The notes: generated by a model from the sequence alone, not told the origin. DNA of 37,866 nt from Saprospiraceae bacterium (GCA_026993525.1 JALWSS010000200.1:1-37866), one strand, 5' to 3'; counted from the stretch's first letter, positions 24,036-33,335 are shown. Translations and numbers: made by a program.

Positions 24036-25549
24036 CCCACCCTGATCGCCTTCCTGAACCGCAACACATCCTGCATATCGGCGATGGCGGCGGCGAGGTC
24101 AGCATTTCTGTATTCCACTTCGTCCCAATCTTCGTTGAGAACATTCTCCATGCCCGGAGGGGCGTGGCAGCCCATCAGCCGGAGCAGTTCGGGCAGGTGC
24201 GGGGCTTCCCAAAGCTGCCAGTTGCGACTGAGGGCAAACCGGCGGAAATTGCGAAGGAGCAGGTACACGAGGTCTTCCGGCCAGGTGCCCCTTACTGCCT
24301 GCAGGAGGGGCAAGATTTGGCGGGACGCCGAAAGAAAATCCCGTTTTTTTCCGAAGAGCGATGTTGCGAAGCGAAGCAAAAAATCCGGGCTGAGCAGTGG
24401 GGCCAGCTCTGCCAGGCCCTTTTCCCGGACGGGCGGGTCAGGGTACTCAGGCAATGCCAAAAGCAGGGCCTCCGCCCATGCCGTTGATTTGAACCTGACA
24501 GCGGCTTGTTTCAGGGCTTCGGCAAGGGTCTCCGCCCAATCGGAATCGAGGAACAGCTCCACCACCTCGCCAGCCGCCATGCCCAGGTGATGTGGCCAGT
24601 GCCCCGGCGGCACCCGTGAAACCACCTGCCCCAGCCAACCCGCCTTGCGCCCGCCGGGCCACTCCGGTGCGACGGGCCTGATGCCGTCTCTTCGGGCCTC
24701 TTTATCCACCTCTTCAGGGATGTGAACGATGAGCCGGCGGCCGTCGAAACCAAGGCTGTCCATGGCACGGCGGTACATGCGCTGGCCGAGCGCTGAGGTG
24801 GGCAATTGCGCCAGCAGACCGGATGCCACTTTTCGCACTTCTGCCCGTTTGTCATCCAGGCAGCGCTCCAGAAAGGGCTCATCTGCCAGGCTGAGGCCTT
24901 CGGAAAATGCAGCCAGAAAGGCAGCCCGGTCGGCCGGATTTTCTTGTGGCCAGGTGCCCTCCAAAAGGATTCTGGCCCGGTCCGGTTTTTCCCCTCGCAA
25001 CTGCCGCAGCAGGGCAAGGCGCTTCATGCTGCTGCCGGTCTCCCACAGTTGTCCGGTTTCTTTTCCTTCGGCAAACGGGGCGGCGGCCCATTGCTGACAG
25101 TCCGGGTTCTGACGCAAGAGCCATTGGCCGGAACGGCCGATGAATGGCTCAATCTGTGGCCATAGGGTTTTCAGGTCTTTGGCCTCCATGATCTGCGGTA
25201 TCAGCCGGGTGGGGATTCGTTGCTTTTTTTTCTGAAGCAGAGAGAGAAACTCCGGCAAAACATCGGCGTATCTGCCTTCCAGAATGAGCTGCAGGTGATG
25301 TGCGGAAACACGCGACAACGCAGGCAACTCGTCCTTCCCGATGGCTCCGGGCAGCACACCCTGAAATTCTTCAAAAGGTATTTTCGCCTTGCGCAACTGG
25401 CCAAAAGCCGCCGCCGCATTGGCCAGCACCTCAGCCGGATCGCCGCCGGTGCTGATGCCCAGCTTTTTCAGGGCCGCTATGGTCTGCTCGTCCAGCGGGT
25501 GTCGCCCGGTGCCCAAAAGGGCGGATTTGATGAGTTGTTGCCAATGCAT
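24014..25549 (-). CDS. DUF5691 domain protein
   Basis: A 511-residue cytosolic protein matching the DUF5691 family (MHWQQLIKSALLGTGRHPL ... WDEVEYRNADLAAAIADMQDVLRFRKAIRVGF). It appears mostly helical with HEAT-like stretches (FSEGLSLADEPFLERCLDDKRAEVRKVASGLLAQL). In many bacteria DUF5691 lies in a cluster with a SWIM zinc-finger protein, a MoxR ATPase and a VWA protein, of unknown role; those partners are absent here. The open frame reaches 25612, but Met 25549 is the family-like start. It follows the glycosyltransferase by 26 nt and is probably co-transcribed. The last residues (EESRI) and the stop are encoded by the octamer array. Confidence 0.8.
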   Translation of the reverse strand: MHWQQLIKSALLGTGRHPLDEQTIAALKKLGISTGGDPAEVLANAAAAFGQLRKAKIPFEEFQGVLPGAIGKDELPALSRVSAHHLQLILEGRYADVLPEFLSLLQKKKQRIPTRLIPQIMEAKDLKTLWPQIEPFIGRSGQWLLRQNPDCQQWAAAPFAEGKETGQLWETGSSMKRLALLRQLRGEKPDRARILLEGTWPQENPADRAAFLAAFSEGLSLADEPFLERCLDDKRAEVRKVASGLLAQLPTSALGQRMYRRAMDSLGFDGRRLIVHIPEEVDKEARRDGIRPVAPEWPGGRKAGWLGQVVSRVPPGHWPHHLGMAAGEVVELFLDSDWAETLAEALKQAAVRFKSTAWAEALLLALPEYPDPPVREKGLAELAPLLSPDFLLRFATSLFGKKRDFLSASRQILPLLQAVRGTWPEDLVYLLLRNFRRFALSRNWQLWEAPHLPELLRLMGCHAPPGMENVLNEDWDEVEYRNADLAAAIADMQDVLRFRKAIRVGFEESRI

Positions 25550-25575
25550 TCGGTGATGTATTTTACAAACCTGCC

Positions 25576-26592
25576 TCAGGCAAACCTGAAGAACTCCCTC
25601 CCTTCCTGCCATCCGTTTTGCCGAAGGAAAGAAAGAATACTGTTCTGGTCAGCGGGAGCGGCCACAGCGATGATGATCCGGGGCCTGGCCAGTTCCCCAA
25701 TTGCCGTTGTCGGCTCAAAAGTAACGCCATACATCCTGTGGCCCCATTTGGTCGGGGTGTTGCACACCCAACGGAAGGGGATGTTTACAGCGTTCAGCCG
25801 TCGGGCGATCTCTTTGCCTTTCTTTCCGGCACCCCAGATCACAAGCTGATTTTCCGGCCGGTAGTCGGTTTTGAGGAACCAATCCATCTTCAGGTCCAAG
25901 AAGCGGTTGTCCCGGTACAATTCGCTGTTGCGGGAAGTTCGCCGGGGGTGGTCACGCCATTGGTGCAGCGGCTCGGCGGTGCTCACCACTTGCAATCCAC
26001 CGTGGTACATTCTGAAGCAGAGGTCGTAATCTTCGGGATAGGTGTCAGTTTGAAAGGCCCCGATCCGGTTCAGGTCTTCCCGCTGTGCCATCCAACAGGG
26101 CGACGGGATGACACACTCCCTGTAAACCTCCCGGAAATGCCCGCCGGTGGCAGCCAGGCCGTTCAGCCAGTTGGCGTAGTGGCGGTAGCCGGCGCCCAGT
26201 TTTTTTCCTTCGGCAAAATAGCGGACACCGCCTGTGGCCACATACCCGGGGCCCTTTGCTTCCAGCAAACCTGCCAGCCTACCCAGTTTTGCAGGCAGCA
26301 TCATGTCGTCGGCATCCATGCGGGTGACGAATGGCCCGGTGCTGTTTTCAAATGCCAGCCGGAGTGCCGGGGCGATGCCTTTGTGTTCGTTGCGGAGCAC
26401 GGTGATGCGCCGGTCCGTTTTTGCGAAGCGAAGCAAAATGTCCAGACTGTCATCTTCGGAAAAATCATCCACGGCCAGCAGTTCCCAGTCCCGCCGGCTT
26501 TGCGACAGAATGCTCTCCAGGCAGGCCCCGAGGTAGGGCCCGGCGTTGAAGACGGGCATCAGGATGGCTATTTTTTTTGGCTCGTGGCTCAT
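25576..26592 (-). CDS. Family 2 glycosyltransferase with C-terminal Rossmann-like extension
   Basis: A 338-residue GT-A enzyme. The nucleotide-sugar binding start is IAILMPVFNAGPYLGACLESIL, then AVDDFSEDDS, and the metal-binding motif MDADD lies at residues 92-96. After the catalytic part, the last ~95 residues (LVIWGAGKKGKEIARRL ... PRIIIAVAAPADQ) form a Rossmann-like segment with GAGKKG, also seen in other Bacteroidota glycosyltransferases. It probably adds a sugar to a surface polysaccharide or glycoprotein; donor and acceptor are unknown. The frame opens 23 codons earlier, inside GTAGCTG-type repeats, but MSHEPKKIAIL at 26592 is the sensible start. Upstream gene of a two-gene unit with DUF5691. 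Confidence 0.85.
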   Translation of the reverse strand: MSHEPKKIAILMPVFNAGPYLGACLESILSQSRRDWELLAVDDFSEDDSLDILLRFAKTDRRITVLRNEHKGIAPALRLAFENSTGPFVTRMDADDMMLPAKLGRLAGLLEAKGPGYVATGGVRYFAEGKKLGAGYRHYANWLNGLAATGGHFREVYRECVIPSPCWMAQREDLNRIGAFQTDTYPEDYDLCFRMYHGGLQVVSTAEPLHQWRDHPRRTSRNSELYRDNRFLDLKMDWFLKTDYRPENQLVIWGAGKKGKEIARRLNAVNIPFRWVCNTPTKWGHRMYGVTFEPTTAIGELARPRIIIAVAAPADQNSILSFLRQNGWQEGREFFRFA

Positions 26593-26940
26593 GGTTTTGA
26601 TTTGCTCGTGGCTGGTAGCGCGTAGCTGGTGGCTGGTGGCTCGTAGCTGGTAGCTCCCCAAGGGATCGGGGCAGGCCGTGGCTGGTAGCTCCCCGAAGGA
26701 TCGGGGCAGGCTGGTAGCTCGTAGCCATTGGTCCCAATCGGGCCCCCTTCAACAATTTCAACAATTCAACAATTTCAACTCCCGAAAGCCGATAGCTATC
26801 GGCTTCGGGATCAACAATTCAACAATCCCGAAGGGTAACCAACAGTGGCATCACCCCCCTGTCCCCCCTCGAGGGGGATTTCGCCAGTCGCCCTCCACAT
26901 GGACCCTTTCAACAGTTCAACAATTCAACAATTTCAACAC
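26593..26940. repeat. Repeat region: GGTAGCT units, CCCCGA hairpins, CAACAATTT units, palindrome
   Basis: This lies between threonine aldolase and the glycosyltransferase. It contains GCTGGTAGCTCGTA-type units (26596-26728) with two CCCC[A/G]AxGGATCGGGGCAGG elements; CAACAATTT units (26748-26779); the 31-nt palindrome 26780-26810, which has a core AGCCGATAGCTATCGGCT; and again CAACAATT units to 26940. The last block overlaps the end of the aldolase gene. No gene is credible here. Confidence 0.85.
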
Positions 26941-27939
26941 CTCCACCGTCCTGTCCAGCATGTCGTCGTCGAAGTGGAGGTGGGTGACGAAGCGGATGGT
27001 GGCCGGGCCGAAGGGTGCAGCGAAGATGCCCTGCTTTTCCATTTCTTTGAGGAACTGATCGGCTTTCAGCGGCGGGGCCAGGTCGAAGATGACGATGTTG
27101 GTTTGCACGGGCCTGACGGCGGCCACCCAGGGCAGGGCCTCCAGGGTATTGCCCAGCACTTTGGCGCGGCGGTGGTCTTCTTTGAGCCGCTCAATGTGGT
27201 GGTCGAGGGCGTAGATGCCGGCGGCGGCCAGGTAACCGGCCTGCCGCATGCCGCCACCCATCACTTTGCGGATGCGACGGGCTTTGGCGATGAATTCCTG
27301 ATCGCCGATGAGCAGGGAGCCCACCGGTGCGCCCAGTCCTTTTGACAGGCAGATGGAGATGCTGTCGAATTGTTCGCCGACGGCTTTGGTGGTTTCCCCG
27401 GTTTCGATGAGGGCGTTGAAGATGCGGGCCCCGTCGAGGTGGAGTTTGAGGCCCCGTTGCCGGCAGAGCCGGCGAATGGGTTTGATTTCGTGGAGGGTAT
27501 AGATGCTGCCACCACCTTTGTTGGCGGTGTTTTCCAGAACCACCAGTCGGCTGAGGGGCAGCCAGTCGTGCACGGGTTTGATGGCTGCTTGCACCTGTTC
27601 TGCGGTGATCTTTCCGTTGGTTCCGTCAATGAGGTTCACCGCCACGCCGGAGTTAAAGGCATAACCCCCCGTTTCGTACTGATAGACGTGGCTGTCCTTG
27701 TCGCAGATCAGCTCATCCAGGGGTTGCGTGTGCACCTTGACGGCGATCTGGTTGGTCATGGTGCCGGAGGGGCAAAACAAGGCCGCTTCTTTGCCGAACA
27801 GAACGGCGGCTTTTTCCTGAAGGGCATTGACGGAGGGGTCCTGTCCGAACACATCGTCGCCCACCTCGGCGGTCAGCATGGCTTCCAGCATGGCGGGGGT
27901 GGGTTTGGTGATGGTGTCGGAGATCAGATTGATGGTCAT
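26917..27939 (-). CDS. ltaE: Low-specificity threonine aldolase (PLP-dependent)
   Basis: A 340-residue fold type I PLP enzyme that cleaves L-threonine or L-allo-threonine to glycine and acetaldehyde. The PLP lysine is Lys200 (SICLSKGLGAPVGS), the PLP-pairing Asp is Asp169 (LHLDGARIFNA), and the N-terminal ISDTITKPT plus GTMTNQIA are typical. The length agrees with the family. Start ATG 27939 is divergent from the haem peroxidase gene. The C-terminal residues KLLNC and the stop are encoded by CAACAATT repeats, so the native C-terminus may have been replaced. Confidence 0.93.
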   Translation of the reverse strand: MTINLISDTITKPTPAMLEAMLTAEVGDDVFGQDPSVNALQEKAAVLFGKEAALFCPSGTMTNQIAVKVHTQPLDELICDKDSHVYQYETGGYAFNSGVAVNLIDGTNGKITAEQVQAAIKPVHDWLPLSRLVVLENTANKGGGSIYTLHEIKPIRRLCRQRGLKLHLDGARIFNALIETGETTKAVGEQFDSISICLSKGLGAPVGSLLIGDQEFIAKARRIRKVMGGGMRQAGYLAAAGIYALDHHIERLKEDHRRAKVLGNTLEALPWVAAVRPVQTNIVIFDLAPPLKADQFLKEMEKQGIFAAPFGPATIRFVTHLHFDDDMLDRTVEVLKLLNC

Positions 27940-28156
27940 GTTGGCTTAACTTTTGACGAAGTGGAAAAATACCAGCGCTGCGAAGTTAGCGCTGTGCGTC
28001 AATTATCCCTGACAAACTTTTATCACAATTCTTCAGCACCTTTTCGTCTTTCCTTCGTACACCTCCCTCAGAGACGGAATTCTGACCTTATCAGTCGCAG
28101 TGAACATTTGGAATGCTTTGCCATTCCCCAATTCCGGAACAAAAAAACCACCTATT

Positions 28157-29506
28157 ATGAAGTTGAAATTTTTCGCAATTGGCATCGGAGCCGCACTCGC
28201 TTTCGGAGCCTGTAAAAAGGACGACAACAGCAGCAATGTCCGCATTGACCAGCAACTGCAGGAAGCCATTCTGGAAGCCTCCGGCGGAGTTGGGCCCACC
28301 TTTTACACGCTGCCTTTGAGCAACGACTACAACAAAATACCGCAGGACCCCCGCAATCCGCTGACGGCAGAGAAAGTGGAGTTGGGGGCTTTGTTGTATC
28401 ACGAAACCGGACTTGCATTGAACCCGAAGCAGCCCAGCCACATGGGAACTTACGTTTGTGCCACCTGCCACTTTGCAAGTGCGGGTTTTCAGGCTGGCCG
28501 GTGGCAGGCTATTTCTGACGGAGGCCTGGGTTTCGGGGTAAATGGCGAGGGCCGTATGCCCGACCCTGCCTATGACCCATCCGAACTGGATGTGCAACCC
28601 ATCCGCACACCCAGTGCCATGAACCTGGCCTACCAGGAAGCCACATTGTGGAACGGCCAGTTTGGAGCTACCGGGGTGAATGCCGGCACCGAAGCCCTTT
28701 GGACACCCGGCACGCCGAAAGAAACCAACAACCTGGGGTATGAAGGATTGGAAACCCAGGCCATTGCAGCACTGAATGTGCACCGGATGAAAATTGATGA
28801 AACGGTTTGCCAGTCGCTGAATTACGACATCCTCTTTGATGCCGCCTTCCCCAACGTTGACCCCAGTGTCCGGTACACCCGTGAGTACGCCGGCCTGGCC
28901 ATCGGGGCATACGAGCGCACCTTGCTGGCCAACCAGGCTCCTTTCCAGCTCTGGTTGCGTGGCAATGCCAACGCCATGAGCGAGCAGGAAAAGCGCGGTG
29001 CGGTTCTTTTCTTCGGAAAAGCCGGATGTACCTCCTGCCACAACGGCCCCTCGCTGGCCAACATGGAGTTTTACGCCCTCGGCATGAAAGACCTCTACGA
29101 GAACCCGAATCCGGTCTTCGGAGCTGATGCTTCTTCCGACGCCAACCTCGGCCGCTTCAGCTTTACAGGTAATGAGGAGGACAAGTACAAGTTCAAGGTG
29201 CCGCAACTGTACAACCTCGCCGATTCACCATTCTATGGCCACGGTGCCAGCTTCACCAGCATCCGGGAGGTCGTGGAGTACAAAAACAAAGCACAAAAGG
29301 AAAACGCCGCCGTGCCCGACAGCTACCTGGCAGAGGAATTCAAACCCCTCAACCTCAGCCAGGAGGAAATTGACGACCTCACCGCTTTCCTCACCAATGC
29401 ACTGCGAGACCCCAACCTGATGCGCTACCAACCCCTGTCGGTGCGCTCCGGCCATTGCATCCCCAACAACGACGAGCAATCGAAACTGGATTTGGGATGT
29501 AATTGA
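28157..29506 (+). CDS. Di-haem cytochrome c peroxidase-like lipoprotein (MauG family)
   Basis: A 449-residue protein. Lipoprotein signal MKLKFFAIGIGAALAFGAC has its lipobox Cys at residue 19. Two haem-binding motifs are present, CATCH at residues 101-105 and CTSCH at 291-295, separated as in bacterial di-haem peroxidases (CcpA/MauG). The C-terminus ends LTAFLTNALRDPNL, also typical. It should be anchored in the periplasm or outer membrane and either reduce hydrogen peroxide or oxidise a partner; MauG-like members modify proteins, so the substrate is open. The frame opens at 28100, but ATG 28157 gives the lipobox. It is monocistronic with a terminator 24 nt downstream. Confidence 0.9.
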   Translation: MKLKFFAIGIGAALAFGACKKDDNSSNVRIDQQLQEAILEASGGVGPTFYTLPLSNDYNKIPQDPRNPLTAEKVELGALLYHETGLALNPKQPSHMGTYVCATCHFASAGFQAGRWQAISDGGLGFGVNGEGRMPDPAYDPSELDVQPIRTPSAMNLAYQEATLWNGQFGATGVNAGTEALWTPGTPKETNNLGYEGLETQAIAALNVHRMKIDETVCQSLNYDILFDAAFPNVDPSVRYTREYAGLAIGAYERTLLANQAPFQLWLRGNANAMSEQEKRGAVLFFGKAGCTSCHNGPSLANMEFYALGMKDLYENPNPVFGADASSDANLGRFSFTGNEEDKYKFKVPQLYNLADSPFYGHGASFTSIREVVEYKNKAQKENAAVPDSYLAEEFKPLNLSQEEIDDLTAFLTNALRDPNLMRYQPLSVRSGHCIPNNDEQSKLDLGCN

Positions 29507-29529
29507 GGGTTGATCCCTCTGAACCTCAA

Positions 29530-29564
29530 AATCGGCTGCCCGCATGGGCAGCCGATTTTTTTTT
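29530..29564 (+). terminator. Intrinsic terminator of the di-haem peroxidase gene
   Basis: AATCGGCTGCCC (29530-29541) pairs with GGGCAGCCGATT (29546-29557) across the loop GCAT. A tract of nine T begins at 29556. It is the strongest terminator in the window. Confidence 0.93.
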
Positions 29565-29904
29565 GTGCCTTTTCGTCAGAACAGCAGGCTCAATTGAGAA
29601 GAAGATATAATTTAAAAGAAAAAAAATGTAAAAAATTTTTCACTCCGAAAGCACTTCACAGTATTTCCCAACAATACTTCTTCAAAACCGGAATTGGCAT
29701 TTTACGAAGAAAGAATACCCTGTCACAAACGGCCGGATTTTGAACCGGAATTCGTCTCGGGCGCAATAGTGACAAGTATTTTGGCAGTTTCTGGCACAAG
29801 CATTGCAACCTGAAGGGCATAACACATTCCCCCCTCTGACAAGATTCCACATTTACTGCGCTTGCCCCCCACGATCACGGTTCACCACTACAAACAAGCA
29901 AGCT
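29565..29904. other. 340-nt AT-rich intergenic stretch
   Basis: No credible gene. The first part is very AT-rich (29597-29640, runs of A and T) compared with the rest of the window and could carry promoter or curvature elements. A short hairpin CCGG-N8-CCGG lies near 29732-29747. No clear TAnnTTTG box was found before the next gene. Confidence 0.5.
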
Positions 29905-30933
29905 ATGAGCAAGCAAACAATCATCACACTCGGAATCATCCTGTCAGTTCAGTCTTTCATCTTCGGCGCCACCACTTTTGTTCTTCCGGAATGCACCTAC
30001 ACCGGCGGATCAGTTATCAACTTCCTCGTCAGCAAGACCGGAACTGCCGACAACGGTGCTCCCTACACCATCATCATCCCGGAAGATGTTGAGTTTGAAA
30101 TCAAGTGGGAAGCTTTTGACCTGACCACCTTGAGTGGCGATGTAACCGTGATCATCGAAGGCGACGATGAAGATGGCGGAGAAATGAAATTCGACAAGAA
30201 CGGAGCAAAGATCGTGATCAACACCGGTGACCAGATCATCGTTGATCCGGATAACGAGGAAGGACTCGAAAGCGAAAATGCCAACGGCCAGGTAAAAGTT
30301 GACACCGACGGCACCGACTACACCGGCCACGGACTCGATGACATCGTTGAAGCCGGCGGTGTACAGGGCGACGGCACACTGGGCGCTGCTCCTGCCAACC
30401 TGCCGGTAGAGTGGGTTCGCTTCAGCGCCATTGCCAACGGCGAAGAGGTGCTCATCAGCTGGACCACCGCCACCGAAGAAAACAACGATTTCTACCAGGT
30501 GGAGCACAGCACCGACGGTGTGAACTTCGAAGTAATCACCGAGATCACCGGTGCCGGCACTTCTGACACCGAGAACAGCTACCGCTACACCCACTACACC
30601 CCGGCAAACGGCATGAACTACTACCGCATCCGCCAGGTGGACTTCAACGGCAAATTCTCTTACACCAGCATCATGGCCGTTGAAATGAGCAACGATGAGC
30701 AGCAGGTGATCCACTTCAGCCCCGCCACTGCCCAACTGGACGTGGCTGTTTCAGAAGAAGAAACGGTTCAGGTACTTGTGTTCGACATGAATGGCCGGGT
30801 GGTAGCACAACAAAGCAACAATGGCCACAGCCTCGTTAGCATCAGCCTCAGCAATCTGCAAAGCGGCATCTACGTATGCAGCGCTAAGAATACAAAGGGT
30901 TTCGTTAGCACACAGAAATTCTTCCTGCCCTGA
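29905..30933 (+). CDS. Secreted T9SS cargo protein of unknown function
   Basis: A 342-residue protein with signal peptide MSKQTIITLGIILSVQSFIFG. Residues about 25-150 form an acidic beta-rich region (VIIEGDDEDGGEMKFDKNG ... VIVDPDNEEGLESENANG in pieces) with no recognised family. A fibronectin-type stretch common in T9SS cargo follows (LPVEWVRFSAIANG ... ISWTTATEENNDFYQVEHSTDG ... NYYRIRQVDFNGKFSYTSI). The C-terminus (VQVLVFDMNGRVV ... SISLSNLQSGIYVCSAKN ... TQKFFLP) is a T9SS sorting domain. Surface display is likely; adhesion or matrix roles are guesses. The frame opens at 29803, but ATG 29905 gives the signal peptide. Terminator downstream. Confidence 0.8.
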   Translation: MSKQTIITLGIILSVQSFIFGATTFVLPECTYTGGSVINFLVSKTGTADNGAPYTIIIPEDVEFEIKWEAFDLTTLSGDVTVIIEGDDEDGGEMKFDKNGAKIVINTGDQIIVDPDNEEGLESENANGQVKVDTDGTDYTGHGLDDIVEAGGVQGDGTLGAAPANLPVEWVRFSAIANGEEVLISWTTATEENNDFYQVEHSTDGVNFEVITEITGAGTSDTENSYRYTHYTPANGMNYYRIRQVDFNGKFSYTSIMAVEMSNDEQQVIHFSPATAQLDVAVSEEETVQVLVFDMNGRVVAQQSNNGHSLVSISLSNLQSGIYVCSAKNTKGFVSTQKFFLP

Positions 30934-30996
30934 TATCCACACAAAGAGAAGCGAACAAACACTGCTTTTTTTGATCATTCGTTTCTGACACAGAAA

Positions 30997-31036
30997 AGCC
31001 CGGACAATGAGCGATTCGTCCGGGCTCTTTCTTTTG
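30997..31036 (+). terminator. Intrinsic terminator of the T9SS cargo gene
   Basis: AGCCCGGAC (30997-31005) pairs with GTCCGGGCT (31018-31026), loop of 12 nt, followed by the T-rich CTTTCTTTT. A heptamer array starts directly after it. Confidence 0.85.
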
Positions 31037-31134
31037 GCGTGACGGGTGACTCGTGACGCGTGACTCGTGACTCGTGACGGGTGACTCGTGACTCGTGACT
31101 CGTGACGGGTGACTCGTGACTCGTGACGGGTGAC
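31037..31134. repeat. GTGACTC/GTGACGG heptamer array
   Basis: About fourteen 7-bp units. It is the reverse complement of the GTCACGA family at 10782-10870 and about 16020-16060. Confidence 0.9.
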
Positions 31135-31159
31135 AGAGTGAATCGTAACTATCAAGTAC

Positions 31160-31269
31160 CCATCCTAAACTCTATAATCCTTCATCCCCGATGAATATCG
31201 GGGTCATAATCCTTCATAATCCTTCATCCCCGATAACGAAGCCGATAGCTATCGGCTTCGTTATCGGGG
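31160..31269. repeat. CATAATCCTT units, GAAT palindrome and 42-bp perfect palindrome
   Basis: CATAATCCTT units are interrupted by CCCCGAT-GAAT-ATCGGGG (31186-31203). They end in a perfect 42-bp palindrome at 31228-31269, centred between 31248 and 31249, with the core AGCCGATAGCTATCGGCT. The core is shared with the palindrome at 26780-26810. Confidence 0.92.
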
Positions 31270-31270
31270 A

Positions 31271-31397
31271 CAACCGCCAACCGCCAACCGACAACCGCCA
31301 ACCGCCAACCGACAACCGACAACCGCCAACCGCCAACCGACAACCGACAACCGCCAACCGACAACCGCCAACCGCCAACCGACAACCGACAACCGCC
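31271..31397. repeat. CAACCGC/CAACCGA heptamer array
   Basis: About eighteen 7-bp units mixing CAACCGC and CAACCGA. The array directly abuts the thrS stop codon at 31398. Confidence 0.92.
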
Positions 31398-33335
31398 TCA
31401 CTCCTCAATCAACCCCTTAAACCACTCGATGAACTCATCAACGGGTTTGGCGCCGAGGTCGCCTTCACCTTGTTTGCGGATGCCCACCGTGCCGGCGCCG
31501 GCTTCTTTTTCACCGACGATGAGCATGTAGGGTATCTTTTTCAACTCTGCATCCCGGATTTTGCGTCCGATGCTTTCGGTGCGGTCGTCAATGGAGCCCC
31601 GGATGTCGTTGAGGGCCAGTTTCGACTGCACCTCATTGGCGTAGTCGAGGTATTTGTCACTGATGGGCAGCAGGATGTACTGCTCCGGTGTCAGCCACAG
31701 CGGAAACTTACCGGCGCAGTGCTCCGTCAGCACACCGATGAAGCGCTCCATGGAGCCAAAAGGTGCCCGGTGGATCATCACCGGTCGGTGCGGCTGGTTG
31801 TCGGAGCCGATGTATTCCAGCTCGAATCTTTCGGGCAGGTTGTAGTCCACCTGGATGGTGCCCAGCTGCCAGGAGCGGCCGAGGGCATCTTTGACCATGA
31901 AGTCCAGTTTCGGACCGTAAAATGCCGCCTCGCCCAGCTCGGTAACGGTTTCGAGGCCTGTCTCTTCGGTAGCTTCGATGATGGCTCTTTCGGCCTTTTC
32001 CCAGTTTTCTTCAGAACCGATGTATTTCTCTTTGTCCTCCGGATCCCGGAGGCTGATTTGCGCCGTATAATTGTCGAAGCCGAGTTTTCGAAGCACATAG
32101 CGGGTCAGGTCCAGCACCGAAAGAAACTCGTCTTTCAACTGGTCAGGGGTACAGAAGATGTGTGCATCGTCCTGGGTGAACCCGCGCACCCGGGTCAGGC
32201 CGTGCAGTTCTCCGCTTTGCTCGTAGCGATACACTGTGCCGAACTCGGCGATGCGCAGCGGCAGCTCGCGGTAAGAGCGGGGTTTGTGGCCGAAAATCTC
32301 GCAGTGGTGTGGGCAGTTCATCGGCTTCAGCAAAAACTCCTCGCCCTCTTTCGGCGTGTGGATGGGCTGGAAGCTGTCTTTGCCGTATTTCTCGTAGTGA
32401 CCGCTGGTCACATAGAGGTCCTTTTTGCCCAGGTGCGGCGTGATCACGGGTTGGTAGCCCCGTTTGATCTGCTCCTGTTTCAGGAACTCCTCCAGCCGGG
32501 TGCGCAGGGCCGTACCCTTCGGCAACCAGATGGGCAGGCCGGCGCCCACCTTGTCGGAGAACATGAAGAGTTCCAGTTCGGCGCCCAGCTTGCGGTGGTC
32601 GCGTTTTTTGGCTTCTTCGAGCAATTCCAGGTATTCGGTCAGCTCTTTTTGCTTCGGAAAAGTGATGCCGTAGATGCGGGTCAGTTGCTGGCGCTTTTCG
32701 TCGCCCCGCCAATAGGCACCGGCCACGGCCATCAGCTTGATGGCTTTGATCTTTCCGGTGTCGGGGATGTGGGGCCCACGGCACAGGTCGGTAAAATTGC
32801 CCTGGTTGTAAAAAGTGATGGTACCGTCTTCCAGTTCGGAGATCAGCTCCTGCTTGTACTCATCACCCTTTTCTTCGAAATACTTCAGGGCATCGGCCTT
32901 GCTCACTTCCTTGCGAATGTAGGGGTTACGCTGCTTCGCCAGTTCCTTCATCTTCTGCTCTATCTGTGGCAAGTCATCAATGGAGATCTGCCGTCCGCCC
33001 GGATCCACGTCGTAATAAAAGCCATTTTCGATGGGCGGTCCGATGCCGAATTTGATACCCGGATAGAGCGCCTCCAGTGCCTCTGCCATCAGGTGCGCCG
33101 AAGAGTGCCAGAACGTGCTCTTGCCTTCCTGGTCTCTCCAGGTAAGAAGCTGCACCGTAGCATCCTCGTTGATGGGCCGGGTGGCATCCCACACCTCGCC
33201 GTTGATCTTTGCAGAAAGCACGTTTCTCGCCAGCCCTTCGCTGATAGATTTGGCGATGTCCAGCGCCGTGCTCCCTTTCGGGTATTGCCTGACACTGCCA
33301 TCCGGCAGCGTGATGTTGATCATTTGAGATTCCAT
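31398..33335 (-). CDS. thrS: Threonyl-tRNA synthetase
   Basis: A 645-residue class II aminoacyl-tRNA synthetase of normal length that charges tRNA-Thr. The order is standard: TGS domain ([23 protein letters not shown]), editing domain with [11 protein letters not shown], catalytic core with zinc Cys in [13 protein letters not shown], motif 2 ([13 protein letters not shown]), motif 3 ([15 protein letters not shown]), and the anticodon-binding domain to the end ([27 protein letters not shown]). Start ATG 33335; a second Met four codons later is possible. No T-box or other leader was recognised. The 3' end runs directly into the heptamer array, with no intrinsic terminator seen. Confidence 0.97.
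   Translation of the reverse strand: MESQMINITLPDGSVRQYPKGSTALDIAKSISEGLARNVLSAKINGEVWDATRPINEDATVQLLTWRDQEGKSTFWHSSAHLMAEALEALYPGIKFGIGPPIENGFYYDVDPGGRQISIDDLPQIEQKMKELAKQRNPYIRKEVSKADALKYFEEKGDEYKQELISELEDGTITFYNQGNFTDLCRGPHIPDTGKIKAIKLMAVAGAYWRGDEKRQQLTRIYGITFPKQKELTEYLELLEEAKKRDHRKLGAELELFMFSDKVGAGLPIWLPKGTALRTRLEEFLKQEQIKRGYQPVITPHLGKKDLYVTSGHYEKYGKDSFQPIHTPKEGEEFLLKPMNCPHHCEIFGHKPRSYRELPLRIAEFGTVYRYEQSGELHGLTRVRGFTQDDAHIFCTPDQLKDEFLSVLDLTRYVLRKLGFDNYTAQISLRDPEDKEKYIGSEENWEKAERAIIEATEETGLETVTELGEAAFYGPKLDFMVKDALGRSWQLGTIQVDYNLPERFELEYIGSDNQPHRPVMIHRAPFGSMERFIGVLTEHCAGKFPLWLTPEQYILLPISDKYLDYANEVQSKLALNDIRGSIDDRTESIGRKIRDAELKKIPYMLIVGEKEAGAGTVGIRKQGEGDLGAKPVDEFIEWFKGLIEE

Noticed and set aside
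24364-26437. Insertion of the GCGAAGC oligomer into DUF5691 and glycosyltransferase genes
   Set aside because: Both copies encode LLRFA in frame within normal-looking protein context, so insertion cannot be claimed; kept only as an over-represented oligomer.
29510-29743. 77-residue frame after the di-haem peroxidase
   Set aside because: It runs through the terminator hairpin and T-run into AT-rich DNA, with no protein features.
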